Source: Rhizobiales bacterium NRL2
GTDB taxonomy: Bacteria; Pseudomonadota; Alphaproteobacteria; Minwuiales; Minwuiaceae
Direction of reading: 5' to 3'
DNA: 64,000 nt
NCBI GenBank assembly: GCA_001664005.1
Contig: CP016093.1
Coordinates: 1,309,001 to 1,373,000, forward strand
The notes under the pieces were generated by a model. The model was not told the DNA's origin. It saw only the letters and a list, made by a program, of their open reading frames with translations, and made no database searches. Numbering within the stretch: position 1 is the first letter of the stretch; each line of letters opens with the position of its first letter. This document shows, piece by piece, positions 51,684 to 62,581 of this stretch. The translations under genes and the position numbers were made by a program.

Positions 51684-51791
51684 TCACCCCCGCTTCGTGC
51701 GGGGGGCCGGTCGGCGCTTCAACCTGTTCGCGGCATCTGTCCGATTGCATTTACCGTGCAAACCGGATGCCCGCACAAGGCGAGCATGACA
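51684..51791. repeat. Diverged inverted copy of the three-hairpin repeat, A3
   Basis: It opens with TCACCCCCGC-TTC-GTGCGGGGG and ends CCGGATGCCCGCACAAGGCG-AGCATGACA. This is the reverse orientation of the elements at 1850 and 39986 with a diverged middle. It lies between parE and the LLM gene, downstream of parE. Confidence 0.6.
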
Positions 51792-51831
51792 AGATGACCC
51801 TCTGATCATCAGTCCTTGGGGGAGGAAGACC

Positions 51832-52668
51832 ATGAAATTCGGCGTGATGATGTTTCCGACGGACTATTCGATCGCTCCGGCGGCGCTGGGCAAGGCGGCG
51901 GAGGAGCGCGGCTTCGAGAGCATCTGGCTGCCCGAGCATTCCCACATCCCGGCCTCGCGCCGCTCGCCCTGGCCGGGCGGGGCGGAGCTGCCGAAGATGT
52001 ACTACGACGTCATGGACCCGTTCGTGGCGCTGGCGACGGTCGCGTCCGTGACCACGAAGCTCAAACTCTGCACCGGCATCTGTCTGATCGTGCAGCGCGA
52101 CGTCATCCAGCTGGCCAAGGAAGTGGCGACGCTGGACCAGCTCTCGGGCGGGCGGGTGATCCTCGGCATCGGTGCGGGCTGGAACGCCGAGGAGATGGAG
52201 GATCACGGCACGCCCTTCGACCGGCGCATGAAGGTGATGCGGGAGAAGGTCGAGGCGCTGAAGGCGATCTGGACCGAGGCGAAGGCGGAATACCACGGCG
52301 AGTTCGTGAACTTCGACGAGATGATGACCTGGCCCAAGCCGGTGCAGAAGCCGCATCCGCCTATCCTGGTCGGCGGTGGCTTTCCCGGCGGCGCCAAACG
52401 CGCGATCCGCTATGGCGACGGCTGGATGCCCATCGACGGGCGCGGCTGGGACATCACGGAGACGCTGTCGGAGTACCGCCAGATGGCGGCGGCGGAAGGC
52501 CGCGAGCCCGACGCCCTGCCGCCCACCATCTTTGCCGCCTCGGAGGATCCCGACCGGATCAGGACCTATCGCGACGTCGGCGTCGAGCGCCTCGTGTTCG
52601 GCCTGCCGCCGGAGAAGGAAGACACCATCCTGCCGAAGCTGGACCAGCTGGCGAAGCTGATGGAGTAG
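51832..52668 (+). CDS. LLM class flavin-dependent oxidoreductase
   Basis: Luciferase-like monooxygenase fold, 278 aa, of the type that binds F420 or FMN. Segments: FGVMMFPTDYS, GFESIWLPEH, CTGICLIVQRDVIQLAKEVATLDQLSGGR and LGIGAGWNAEEM. GGAGGA lies 9 bases before the ATG. The substrate is unknown. It is convergent with the asnB glycan cluster, with hairpin repeats between. Confidence 0.87.
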   Translation: MKFGVMMFPTDYSIAPAALGKAAEERGFESIWLPEHSHIPASRRSPWPGGAELPKMYYDVMDPFVALATVASVTTKLKLCTGICLIVQRDVIQLAKEVATLDQLSGGRVILGIGAGWNAEEMEDHGTPFDRRMKVMREKVEALKAIWTEAKAEYHGEFVNFDEMMTWPKPVQKPHPPILVGGGFPGGAKRAIRYGDGWMPIDGRGWDITETLSEYRQMAAAEGREPDALPPTIFAASEDPDRIRTYRDVGVERLVFGLPPEKEDTILPKLDQLAKLME

Positions 52669-52703
52669 ATTCCGCCAATACTCGATGGAACCACTCAGCT
52701 CTG

Positions 52704-52754
52704 TCGCCCATGGATCGAGTCCAAGGGCGGCATCGTTGAACGGTTCGATCGAAC
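52704..52754. repeat. Diverged copy of repeat C plus a 12-bp palindrome
   Basis: GCCC-ATGGATCGAGTCCAA-GGGC resembles the second stem at 34627-34653. GTTCGATCGAAC (52743-52754) is a perfect palindrome. Both lie between the convergent LLM and asnB genes. Confidence 0.5.
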
Positions 52755-52795
52755 GCTGGAAAAGTCGAGGGGACTGCAAACCGACCCCCTCCCAA

Positions 52796-52840
52796 CCCGC
52801 TCGCGCGGGCCACCCTCCCCCTTCGGGAAGGGGGAGGGTG
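52796..52840. repeat. Palindromic intergenic repeat, copy B3
   Basis: CCCGC-TCGC-GCGGG is followed by a perfect 13-bp stem CACCCTCCCCCTT-CGGG-AAGGGGGAGGGTG (52811-52840). It is the cleanest member of the C-rich hairpin family seen at 32518 and 42501. It lies between convergent genes. Confidence 0.75.
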
Positions 52841-52936
52841 GAGTGGGGGATGCGCTTCGCAGGCGTGCCAGCCCGGACAAGCCGAGCCATGAAGATGCAG
52901 TCCAGGTCGCCGATCCTCCTTCGCCGCGCCGGCGTC

Positions 52937-54739
52937 TCAGGGCGGTGTTTCGCCGTCGATGAATATGCGGTGCCAGTGCTCCAGCGCCAGCAGGGCGCGG
53001 ATCTCTCGGGTGTTGTTCTGCGATCCCTGGATATGGTTCTCCAGCATCAACTCGACGCCGTCGCGGTCGAACAGCCGCCGGTCGTGGAACCGCTCGCCGC
53101 GCAGCATCTCCCGGGCATAGGCGGCCAGTTCGGTGCGGAACCATTCGCCGACGGGGACGGTGAACATCTGCTTGCGGCGGTCGGTCAGGGCCGCGCCGAT
53201 CAGCGGCCGGACCGTGTTCTTGAGCACCACCTTGGTCTCGCCGTTCCGGAGCTTCATCGCGCCCGGCAGGCGGAAGGCGTGCTCCACTACGCGGTAGTCG
53301 AGGAAAGGCGTCCGGGCCTCCAGCGAGACCGCCATCGCCATGCGGTCCGGCTTGACCAGGTTGTTGCCGGGCAGCAGCAGGGCGGTGTCGAGATAGAGGG
53401 CCTGATTGACGCGGTCCATGTGGGCGGCGGCCTCGAAATGCTCCTCGATCAGTCCGAAGGTGGAGCAGCCGTCAGTCTCGGCGGCGAAGTCGGGGTGGTA
53501 GAGCCCCCGCCGCGCCTCGCCCTCGGGGAACATCGCCAGCGCGCGATCGAAATAGCGCCGGCGGAAGGCGGCCTCGTCCATGTCCCCGGGCATGTCGGCG
53601 AAGGCGTGCACATACTTGTCGTAGCCGGCGAACAGCTCGTCGCCGCCGTCGCCGGTCAGCACCATCTTGACCTGCCGCGCGGCCAGTTCGGCCACTCTCA
53701 GCGTCGGCAGGAAGGAGACGTCGCCATGGGGTTGGTCCAGGTGATGCAACGCCCGGGGCCAGCGGTCCAGCATGCGCGGCGAGACGATGTCCAGGTGATG
53801 GGCCGCACCGAAGCGGCGGGCGGCGGCCTCGGCATGGGCGCTCTCGTCGAAGCGCGGATCGTCGAAGCCGATGGCGAAGGTCTCGACGGGCCGTTCCAGG
53901 TGCATCGACATCAGCCCGACCACGGTCGACGAATCGATGCCGCCCGACAGGAAGGCGCCGAAAGGCACGTCGGCCCTGAGCCTGAGGCGGACCGCGTCGT
54001 CCAGCAGGGCCAGCAGCTCCGCCTGGGCGCCGGCCTCCTGACCGCGCCACGGCTGGTGGCCGCAGTCCGCCAGCCGCCACCAGGCGTCGGTCTCCGCGCC
54101 ACGCGGGGTGATCTTCATATGTCCGCCGGGCGGCAGGTGCCGGATGCCGCGGAATGCCGTGAGAGGCGGCGGCACGTAGTTCAGTGTGAGGAAATGGTGC
54201 AGAGCCGCCTTGTCGGCCTCAGCCGGCGCGCCGCCGGCCAGCAGCGCCTTGATTTCCGAACCGAACAGCAGCCGTTCGCCGTTCTCGTAGACGAACAGCG
54301 GCTTGACGCCGACCCTGTCGCGCCAGAGGTGCAGCACCGGCTCCGGTCCGCGTGCGTCGTAGACGGCGATCGCGAACATGCCGTTCAGCCGGCGGACGAA
54401 ACCCGGCCCGTCCCTGAGATAGAGGCCGAGCAGGACCTCGGTGTCGGAATGGGTCCGGGGGCGCCAGCCCGACTGCCGGAGCTCTGCGCCCAGTTCCACG
54501 TAGTTGTAGATTTCGCCGTTCTGAACCAGAGCGACCTTGCCCTCGGCGGCGGTCATGGGCTGGTGGCCGCCGGCGATATCGATGATCGACAGCCGGCGAT
54601 TACCGACGGCGCCGTGGTCGAAGCGTGCCACGCCCGAATCGTCGGGGCCGCGATAGACCAGACTGTCGCTCATGGCCTTCAGCGCCGCATCGGTCATCGG
54701 CCGTGCGCCGCGGTCGAAATATCCGTAGATGCCGCACAT
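52937..54739 (-). CDS. asnB: Glutamine-dependent asparagine synthetase AsnB family
   Basis: 600 aa. The glutaminase domain starts at Cys2 (CGIYGYF) with RLSIIDIAGGHQP and VQNGEIYNY. The ATP-binding synthetase domain has FLSGGIDSSTVVG and LTGDGGDELFAGYDKY. In glycan loci, AsnB-like proteins often amidate uronic acids or other sugar carboxylates rather than aspartate. The neighbours (aldolase, aminotransferase, O-antigen ligase) favour that here. It overlaps the aldolase stop by one base (TGATG). Confidence 0.92.
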   Translation of the reverse strand: MCGIYGYFDRGARPMTDAALKAMSDSLVYRGPDDSGVARFDHGAVGNRRLSIIDIAGGHQPMTAAEGKVALVQNGEIYNYVELGAELRQSGWRPRTHSDTEVLLGLYLRDGPGFVRRLNGMFAIAVYDARGPEPVLHLWRDRVGVKPLFVYENGERLLFGSEIKALLAGGAPAEADKAALHHFLTLNYVPPPLTAFRGIRHLPPGGHMKITPRGAETDAWWRLADCGHQPWRGQEAGAQAELLALLDDAVRLRLRADVPFGAFLSGGIDSSTVVGLMSMHLERPVETFAIGFDDPRFDESAHAEAAARRFGAAHHLDIVSPRMLDRWPRALHHLDQPHGDVSFLPTLRVAELAARQVKMVLTGDGGDELFAGYDKYVHAFADMPGDMDEAAFRRRYFDRALAMFPEGEARRGLYHPDFAAETDGCSTFGLIEEHFEAAAHMDRVNQALYLDTALLLPGNNLVKPDRMAMAVSLEARTPFLDYRVVEHAFRLPGAMKLRNGETKVVLKNTVRPLIGAALTDRRKQMFTVPVGEWFRTELAAYAREMLRGERFHDRRLFDRDGVELMLENHIQGSQNNTREIRALLALEHWHRIFIDGETPP

Positions 54740-55541
54740 CAGCCGGCCGCCCTCTGCGCCGCCGCGAGTTCCGCGATGCGCCGGGCGATACGCTGCCGGT
54801 CATGTTCGATTTCCGCGGGCGTGCGCGCCGCCAGAGCGCGCTCGCAGTCGCGGATGCGGCCGACCTCCCGGCCCCAGTCGAAATCCGCGCCGGCGGTCGC
54901 CTTGAAACTGCGCGAAAGGATGACGGCAGTCGAGCCGAGGCGGACATGCTCGCCCAGGATCCATTCGGCCGGCAGATCGCCGCGGCCGATGCGGGCCATG
55001 CCGCCGAAACCGAAGGACAGGCCCTGATCCAGCGCGATGCGGCCCAGGCGCTCGACGGTGCCGTCGGCCAGGGGTTCGAACATGAACCGGTCGCCGCGCT
55101 GGCGATGCAGGTCGTTCAGGCCCACAAATATCTCGCCGACTCCCTCGATCGCGCAGATCCCGGCCAGTCGGTCGGCGGAGGCGACGGTCTCGATCAGCGG
55201 AACCACGGGCGCGCGGCCTGCGACCAGGCGGCAGAGCGCGCCAACCTCCTCTGGGGTCGTGATCATCGGCAGCATCAGCATGTCGGCGCCCTGGTACAGG
55301 ACATGCTCGATATCCGCCGCCGCCACGGCGGGCCACGGGTCGAGCCGCACCAGCAGCGTGGCGTCCGGCGCGGCGCGGCGGTAGCGCGCGATCTCTTCGA
55401 TGCCGTGTTCGCTGATCCAGGTGCCGCCGCCCTGGCGCTCGAACTTCCCGCTGCGCTCCAGGTCGACGAAGATCCTGTCGACGCCGCCCGCGGCCGCGGC
55501 CGCCGCCATCTCCGGGCTTTCCGGAATTACCATCAGACGAA

Positions 55542-55545
<4 letters not shown>
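54739..55545 (-). CDS. HpcH/HpaI aldolase/citrate lyase family protein
   Basis: TIM-barrel class II aldolase family, 268 aa. It has RIFVDLERSGK at the start, ADMLMLPMITTPEEV, the metal Glu in PLIETVASADRL and the metal Asp in VGLNDLHRQRGDRF. These fit divalent-metal pyruvate/keto-acid aldolases. In this cluster it may make or split a keto-deoxy acid building block for a surface glycan. It overlaps the aminotransferase gene by 4 bases and asnB by 1. Confidence 0.82.
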
Positions 55546-57020
<1,475 letters not shown>

Positions 57021-57114
57021 GGGCGCCCGCGTCTGGCGATCCGGGTTCGGGAACGGGCGGCACTATCGTGGCGGGGCCGCCGGCGGTCAACTCGCGGTGC
57101 GCCGGGCGGCACGG

Positions 57115-58368
57115 TCACGCTTTGCCCTCGCGCCGCGCCAGGACGATCGCCAGGCCCGCCAGCATGAAGAAGGCGCACAGCCACCAGCCGAGCCAGATCG
57201 AGTGCGCCGCGCCGAGCGCCGCCAGCACCATCACCGCAAGCGCCGCGAAGCCCGGCCGGAGTGCCGGCGCCGCGCGCAGGATGGCGAGAAAGACGCCGGC
57301 GACCAGCGCGCAAAGCAGCGCCGCGCCCGCGAGACCCAGATCCTGCCAGATCTGGACGAAGATCGAGTGCGGGTGCCAGATGCCTTCGGGGATGTAGAAG
57401 ACGTTGGGGCCGGGATAGTCGCCATGCACGCGCTGATAGCCGATGCCGTGGCCCAGCCAGAACCGCTCGGGGACTGTCTCCGCCAGCGCCGCCCAGATCT
57501 CAGAACGCTCCCGGATCTTGTGGGTCAGCGTGCTGCCGCCGGCGAATATCGCGCCGGTCGCCCGGTCGAGCAGCGGAAACAGCCAGGGCGTCGTCAGGAT
57601 GGCGGCGAGGACGGAAGCCATGATCGCGATGACGCCCGCGCGGCCCGCCGCCAGAACCAGCAGGGCCGCGATCAGGCCGGCCAACGCCATAACCAGCGAC
57701 GTCTCGCTGATCGTCAGCAGCGACACGGCCATCAGGGCCGCCAGCACGAGCGGCGGGACCCAGCGCCGCCCGGAGGTGACCGCGAGCAGGGTGAGAGCCA
57801 GTGTCGCCAGCATCCAGAAATCGTTGAACCGCGCCAGGAATGCCGCCGGATCGTAGCTGCTCGCGCGGTCCAGCAATCCGCCGTCCCATCCCCCTTCGGC
57901 CACGGCCAGCCGCAATCTCAGCAGCCAGCGGCCGCTCAGCATGTCGACAAGCGCGATCAGCGCGGCGATGCCACACCCGGCGGCGAGCCAGGGCCGCAGG
58001 CGGACGCCGTCCAGCGGCGCGCGGGCGGCGCACCAGAGGAGGACGATGCCGGCCAGCAGCGCCGGGCCGGCGCGGCCCGCCAGTTTCTCCATGCCAGGCC
58101 GATAAGCGCTCTCGCCCCAACCCGGGCTTAGCACGGCAAGCAGCGTGATTGCCGAAAGGGCGGCTAGGGGCAAGACGAGCGGCAGCCCTGGTCCCGAGGC
58201 GCGGAACTCGCGCCGCCCCACGAGCCAGGCAGAAAGGAACGCCAGCACGGCAGGTGCGATCAGCCAGGCCATGGCGCGGTCCGACGGGAAGGCGAGCCAG
58301 GGAAGGAACAGCGCCATGAGGATCACGGCGGTCTGGGCGAGCCTTGGCCCGAGCCGGATGGCTGTCAT
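57115..58368 (-). CDS. O-antigen ligase family protein (Wzy_C)
   Basis: 417 aa, about 10-12 membrane helices. The large periplasmic loop contains LGHGIGYQRVH and WHPHSIFVQIWQDLGLAGA, the O-antigen ligase/polymerase signature. It would ligate or polymerise a lipid-linked glycan at the periplasmic face, or act as a flagellin/pilin O-oligosaccharyltransferase, which shares the fold. The start at 58368 (MTAIRLGP). It heads the cluster, 94 bases before the CBS-aminotransferase, and is divergent from the CoA ligase gene. Confidence 0.86.
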   Translation of the reverse strand: MTAIRLGPRLAQTAVILMALFLPWLAFPSDRAMAWLIAPAVLAFLSAWLVGRREFRASGPGLPLVLPLAALSAITLLAVLSPGWGESAYRPGMEKLAGRAGPALLAGIVLLWCAARAPLDGVRLRPWLAAGCGIAALIALVDMLSGRWLLRLRLAVAEGGWDGGLLDRASSYDPAAFLARFNDFWMLATLALTLLAVTSGRRWVPPLVLAALMAVSLLTISETSLVMALAGLIAALLVLAAGRAGVIAIMASVLAAILTTPWLFPLLDRATGAIFAGGSTLTHKIRERSEIWAALAETVPERFWLGHGIGYQRVHGDYPGPNVFYIPEGIWHPHSIFVQIWQDLGLAGAALLCALVAGVFLAILRAAPALRPGFAALAVMVLAALGAAHSIWLGWWLCAFFMLAGLAIVLARREGKA

Positions 58369-58524
58369 GGACGGCACCTTCTGGGAGCGGCGGATTCGGC
58401 GGCGAAATTGCGTCAGGCGGGTGCGGGCCGCAAGCTCTTCCTTGCCGGGTGCGCAATCCCCTCTGGCGAGTGCCGCCCCGCGTCGGTATCTGTTGATCGA
58501 ATGGGAGGACGGGAGGACTTCGCC

Positions 58525-60273
58525 ATGGGTGCAACGATCGCGGACAGGATGCTGGCGCGGCGGGCCTTGCGCGAGGTGCTGCCGGGCGGCGGTTTCGTGC
58601 TCAGTTCGCCGGCGGCGCTGGGCGAGCATTCGCCGACGATCGGCACGGCGCTCGGCGAGCAGGCCACGCGGCGGCCGGATGCGCCCTTCCTGCGCTACCG
58701 TGAGGGCGATGGCTGGGCGACGCTGAGCTATGCCGACACACTCGGCCGCGCCAACGCGGTGGCGCACCGTCTGCGGGAACTCGGCCTCTCCAGCGAACGC
58801 CCGCTGATGATCCTGTCGGGCAACTCGATCGGCCACGCGCTCGCCAGCCTCGGGGCGATCGTGGCGGACGTGCCTGTCGTCCCCGTCTCGCCGGCCTACA
58901 GCCTGATGAGCGGCGACATGGGCAAGATCGCCCACATTGCCGGGCTGGTCACCCCCGGCGCGCTCTATGTCGACGCGCGCGAGCCCTTCGGGAAGGCCAT
59001 CGCCGCCGCCGGCCCCGACCTGCCGTTGCTTCAGGCCGCCGATATCATGGAACTCGCGCCTTCCGAGTCGGGTCCGGCCGCGCACACGGGACCGGACGAG
59101 ATCGCCAAGATCCTCTTCACCTCCGGTTCGACAGGCATACCCAAGGGCGTGATCAATACCCACCGCATGCTCTGCGCAAATCAGGCGATGATCCAGGCCG
59201 GCTGGCCGTTCGTCATGGAGTCGCCGCCGGTGCTGGTGGACTGGCTGCCCTGGAACCATACCTTCGGCGGCAATTTCTGTTTCAATCTGGCGCTGTTCAA
59301 CGGCGGCGTCTTCCACATCGACGACGGCAAGCCGGCGCCGGGCCTGATCGAGCGCACGGTGGAGAACCTCCGTCTGGCGTCGCCGAACCTCTATTTCAAT
59401 GTGCCCGCCGGTTTCGCGGCGCTGCTGCCGTTCCTGGAGGACGACGCGGCCTTGCGCGAGAACTTCTTCCGCGATCTCAAGCTGATCTTCTACGCCGGGG
59501 CCGCGCTGCCCCAGGATCTGTGGGAGCGGCTGGAAAAGGTCGCCGCGCGCTCAGGCAAGGAGCCGCCGATGATGGTCTCCGCCTGGGGCTCGACCGAGAC
59601 GTCGCCGCTGGCGACGCTGGTGCATTTCCCGATCCCGCGCGCGGGCAATATCGGCCTGCCGGCGCCGGGGGTGGAACTGAAGTTCGCGCCCGTCGGCGAC
59701 AAGCTGGAACTCCGCGTGAAGGGGCCGAACGTGACGCCCGGCTACTGGCGGCAGCCGGATCTCACCGAAGCCGCCTTCGACGCCGACGGTTTCTACCGCA
59801 TGGGAGACGCCGGCTATCTGGCCGATGAGGCCGACCCTTCGGCCGGTGTCATCTTCGATGGCCGGGTCTCCGAGGATTTCAAGCTGATGACCGGCACCTG
59901 GGTCAGCACCGGCGCGCTCCGGGTCCGGCTCGTCGCCGCCTGCGCGCCGCTGGTCCAGGACATGATCGTCTGCGGCCACGACCGGGCCGAGGTCGGCGTC
60001 CTGATCTGGCGCGGGCCGGGCGCGGCCGACATGGCCGCCGACCGGCTGGCCGACGAGCTGTCGCAGCGGCTGGCCGCATGGAATGCGGAGAACCCCGGCT
60101 CGTCGACCGCGGTGCGGCGGTTCCGGGTGCTGGCGACGCCGCCGTCCATCGACGCCAACGAGATCACCGACAAGGGCTATGTGAACCAGGGCGCGGCGCT
60201 GGCCGCGCGCGCCGCCGATCTTGCCGCGCTCTACGACGACACGGCGGCGGGGACGTATCCGGTCGCCCGCTGA
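58525..60273 (+). CDS. Feruloyl-CoA synthase-type acyl-CoA ligase
   Basis: AMP-forming CoA ligase, 582 aa. Motifs: the ATP loop [42 protein letters not shown] and the C-terminal lysine region [14 protein letters not shown] typical of feruloyl-CoA synthases. It activates a hydroxycinnamate or similar aryl acid. No enoyl-CoA hydratase-lyase or vanillin dehydrogenase lies beside it. GGGAGG lies upstream of the start; an in-frame ATG eight codons earlier is possible. Confidence 0.88.
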   Translation: MGATIADRMLARRALREVLPGGGFVLSSPAALGEHSPTIGTALGEQATRRPDAPFLRYREGDGWATLSYADTLGRANAVAHRLRELGLSSERPLMILSGNSIGHALASLGAIVADVPVVPVSPAYSLMSGDMGKIAHIAGLVTPGALYVDAREPFGKAIAAAGPDLPLLQAADIMELAPSESGPAAHTGPDEIAKILFTSGSTGIPKGVINTHRMLCANQAMIQAGWPFVMESPPVLVDWLPWNHTFGGNFCFNLALFNGGVFHIDDGKPAPGLIERTVENLRLASPNLYFNVPAGFAALLPFLEDDAALRENFFRDLKLIFYAGAALPQDLWERLEKVAARSGKEPPMMVSAWGSTETSPLATLVHFPIPRAGNIGLPAPGVELKFAPVGDKLELRVKGPNVTPGYWRQPDLTEAAFDADGFYRMGDAGYLADEADPSAGVIFDGRVSEDFKLMTGTWVSTGALRVRLVAACAPLVQDMIVCGHDRAEVGVLIWRGPGAADMAADRLADELSQRLAAWNAENPGSSTAVRRFRVLATPPSIDANEITDKGYVNQGAALAARAADLAALYDDTAAGTYPVAR

Positions 60274-60274
60274 C

Positions 60275-60290
60275 TGGCCCCGCCATTGCA
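60275..60290 (+). promoter_or_regulatory. Sigma-54-like promoter for flgK-flgL
   Basis: TGGCCCCGCCATTGCA matches the sigma-54 consensus: GG and GC at the required -24/-12 spacing and the TTGCA box intact. It begins 2 bases after the CoA ligase stop and lies about 185 bases before flgK. Sigma-54 control of middle/late flagellar genes is usual in several alphaproteobacteria. Confidence 0.55.
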
Positions 60291-60306
60291 ACCTGCCTTC
60301 GTGAAA

Positions 60307-60334
60307 CCGTGCCGGGGACGACCTTCCGGTACGG
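60307..60334 (+). other. Hairpin in the flgK leader
   Basis: CCGTGCCGG and CCGGTACGG can pair (nine pairs, one G-U) around a 10-base loop. No T-tract follows. It could be a weak terminator of the CoA ligase gene or a leader structure of flgK. Confidence 0.4.
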
Positions 60335-60352
60335 AGAAGAAGGCAGAAAGCG

Positions 60353-60478
60353 ATGGAATTTCATAAGCTTGACCAGAAAGACGGGCTGATCCGGGCGGCA
60401 GGAAGAATCTGCCGGGCGGATCGCCGGACGTCAGGGATTCCGGCAAGGCTTGCCGCCCGCCGTGGAGGTCGCGCATGA
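60353..60478 (+). CDS. Possible 41-aa leader ORF overlapping flgK
   Basis: ATG at 60353 opens a 41-codon frame (MEFHKLDQKDGLIRAAG...) ending in TGA that overlaps the flgK ATG by 4 bases (ATGA). A weak AGAAGGC lies upstream. The peptide is Arg-rich at its end and I do not recognise it. The overlap hints at translational coupling; it may also be chance. Confidence 0.3.
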   Translation: MEFHKLDQKDGLIRAAGRICRADRRTSGIPARLAARRGGRA

Positions 60479-62565
60479 GCCTGACCGCTTCTCTCAACTC
60501 CGCGCTCAGCGGCCTCAACGTCGCCCAGGCCGGCATCGCCGTCGTCTCCGACAATGTGGCCAACGTCAACACCGAGGGCTATGCCCGCAAGTCCGTGATC
60601 CAGAACGCCCGGGTCACCGGCGGCGTCGGCACGGGCGTCAAGGTCGAAGAGGTCCGCCGCATCGCCGACCAGTTCCTCAACAGCGAACTGCGCATCGCGA
60701 TGGCCGAATTCGGGCGCTTCGAGGCGAAGAGCACCCTGCAGGAGCAGGCGACGTCGCTGATCGGCGATCCGACCGGGGAGCGCAACCTGGTCGCCCTGCT
60801 GGACAAGGCCCTGGTGGCGGCAGGCGCTCTCTCCGCCAACCCCGAGGCCAGCGGCAACCGCAGCGCACTGGTCGACGCCCTGCAGCGCTTCGGCGAGGAT
60901 CTCGACCGGGTTTCCGACGGTATCCTCGATCTGCGCCGCCAGGCCGACCGGCGCATCGACGAAAAGGTCGGCCAGGCCAACACGCTGCTCTCGCAGGTCC
61001 ACGACCTGAACCTGCGTGTCGCTTCGCTGGCCCAGTCCCAGGATGCAAACGGCCTGATCGAGCAGCGCGAGAAGAAGCTGGACGAGCTCTCGCAGATCAT
61101 CGGCATCCGCGTCAGCAACACGGAAGACCGCCGCGTCTCGATCAGCACGACCGCCGGTCTGCCCCTGCTGGACACGGAGTTGCGCCGGATCGTCCACGAG
61201 AATGCCGGCAGCAGCGATTTCGGCCAGGTGTTCTCGCCGCTTTCGGTCGAGCGGGTGGATTCGCTCAGCGGCCAGACCTTCACCATCGACGGCAATATCG
61301 ACGACCTTCTCGGTTCGGGCGAACTGCGCGGCCTGCTGGAAATGCGCGACGGCGATCTGAACCAGCTTTCGGTCGAGGTCGGCGCCTTCGCCGGCCAGGT
61401 CGCCGACCGGATCAACGCCGTGCACAACGAATTCACCGCCGTGCCGCCGCCTTCGGCCATGACCGGTCACGACACCGGCGCGCTGGCCACCGACCCGCAC
61501 GGCTTCACCGGCATTGCCAGCTTCCACGCCTTCGACGGCAGCAACAACACCGTCGCCACGGCGACCGTCGACTTCGGCGCCATCGGCGGCACCGTCAACG
61601 ATGTCATCAATGCCGTGAACGCGGGCCTGGGCGGCGCTGGCACGCTGGCGCTGAACGGCGGCGTCATGAGTTTCGCCGCCGCCGGAGGCTCCGCCGGCGT
61701 CGGTATCGCCCAGGATGCGGCGAACCCCGCCGACGCCAACGGACGCGGTTTCGCGCACCGCTTCGGGCTGAACGATCTGGTGCGTACGCCGACGGGGCCG
61801 CATTTCCAGACCGGTCTTGCCGCCGGTTCGGCGCACGGCTTCACCGGTGAAGCAACCTTCGCCATGGTCGGCCCGCGCAACGAACGGCCGTTGTCGACCA
61901 CCATCGACCTCGGCGCCGTCGGCGGCACGGTCAACGATCTGCTCACCCAGCTCAATACCGACTTCGCGGGCGCCGCGACCTTCGGCATCGATGGCGCAGG
62001 CAAGCTCACCATGACCCCGGCCGGCGGCTTCTCGGATTTCCGTCTGGAACTGACCGCAGACAACACCCAGCGCGGCGCCTCGTCCCGTTCGGTTTCCGAC
62101 TTCTTCGGCCTCGGTTCGGGGCCGCAGGCCTCGATGGCCGCCGGCTTCGCCGTCCGCAGCGACATCGCCGCCAGTCCGTCTGCCCTTGCCCTTGCGGAAA
62201 TCAACGCCACGGGCACGCCGGCGGTGGCGATCGGCGACAACGCCGGGGCCGTGGCCCTGCAGGGACTGACCTCGGACACCGACGCCTTCTCGGGCGCAGG
62301 CCGTCTGCCGGCAATGAACGCGACGCTTTCCGAGATCGGGGCCGAACTGATGGGCCGGGCCGGGCAGGCCGCACAGGACATCACCATCCGCGCCGAGGAC
62401 CGCGAAGCCCTGATGGAAGAGCTGAAGCTCAAGGTCGCGGAAATTTCGGGCGTCAACATGGACGAGGAAATGGCCCAGTTGATCCAGCTGCAGACCGCGT
62501 TCAACGCCGCCTCGCGCGTCATTTCGACGACGAACGAGCTGTTCGACATGCTGCTGCAGATCTGA
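60475..62565 (+). CDS. flgK: Flagellar hook-associated protein FlgK (HAP1)
   Basis: Hook-filament junction protein secreted through the flagellar export apparatus, 696 aa. The N-terminal rod/hook domain is SLTASLNSALSGLNVAQAGI with VVSDNVANVNTEGYARKSV. The C-terminus is LKLKVAEISGVNMDEEMAQL, QTAFNAASRVISTTNELFD. The middle (about residues 340-560) contains two diverged copies of a ~110-residue unit beginning HGFTG and including the GGTVNDL motif, probably the exposed D2/D3 part. GGAGG precedes the start. Followed 16 bases later by flgL. Confidence 0.94.
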   Translation: MSLTASLNSALSGLNVAQAGIAVVSDNVANVNTEGYARKSVIQNARVTGGVGTGVKVEEVRRIADQFLNSELRIAMAEFGRFEAKSTLQEQATSLIGDPTGERNLVALLDKALVAAGALSANPEASGNRSALVDALQRFGEDLDRVSDGILDLRRQADRRIDEKVGQANTLLSQVHDLNLRVASLAQSQDANGLIEQREKKLDELSQIIGIRVSNTEDRRVSISTTAGLPLLDTELRRIVHENAGSSDFGQVFSPLSVERVDSLSGQTFTIDGNIDDLLGSGELRGLLEMRDGDLNQLSVEVGAFAGQVADRINAVHNEFTAVPPPSAMTGHDTGALATDPHGFTGIASFHAFDGSNNTVATATVDFGAIGGTVNDVINAVNAGLGGAGTLALNGGVMSFAAAGGSAGVGIAQDAANPADANGRGFAHRFGLNDLVRTPTGPHFQTGLAAGSAHGFTGEATFAMVGPRNERPLSTTIDLGAVGGTVNDLLTQLNTDFAGAATFGIDGAGKLTMTPAGGFSDFRLELTADNTQRGASSRSVSDFFGLGSGPQASMAAGFAVRSDIAASPSALALAEINATGTPAVAIGDNAGAVALQGLTSDTDAFSGAGRLPAMNATLSEIGAELMGRAGQAAQDITIRAEDREALMEELKLKVAEISGVNMDEEMAQLIQLQTAFNAASRVISTTNELFDMLLQI

Positions 62566-62581
62566 TTGGAGTGAACATCTG

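Noticed and set aside
52669-52936. A gene in the 268-base spacer before asnB
   Set aside because: Only hairpin repeats and short unconvincing frames are present; no ribosome-binding site or recognisable peptide.
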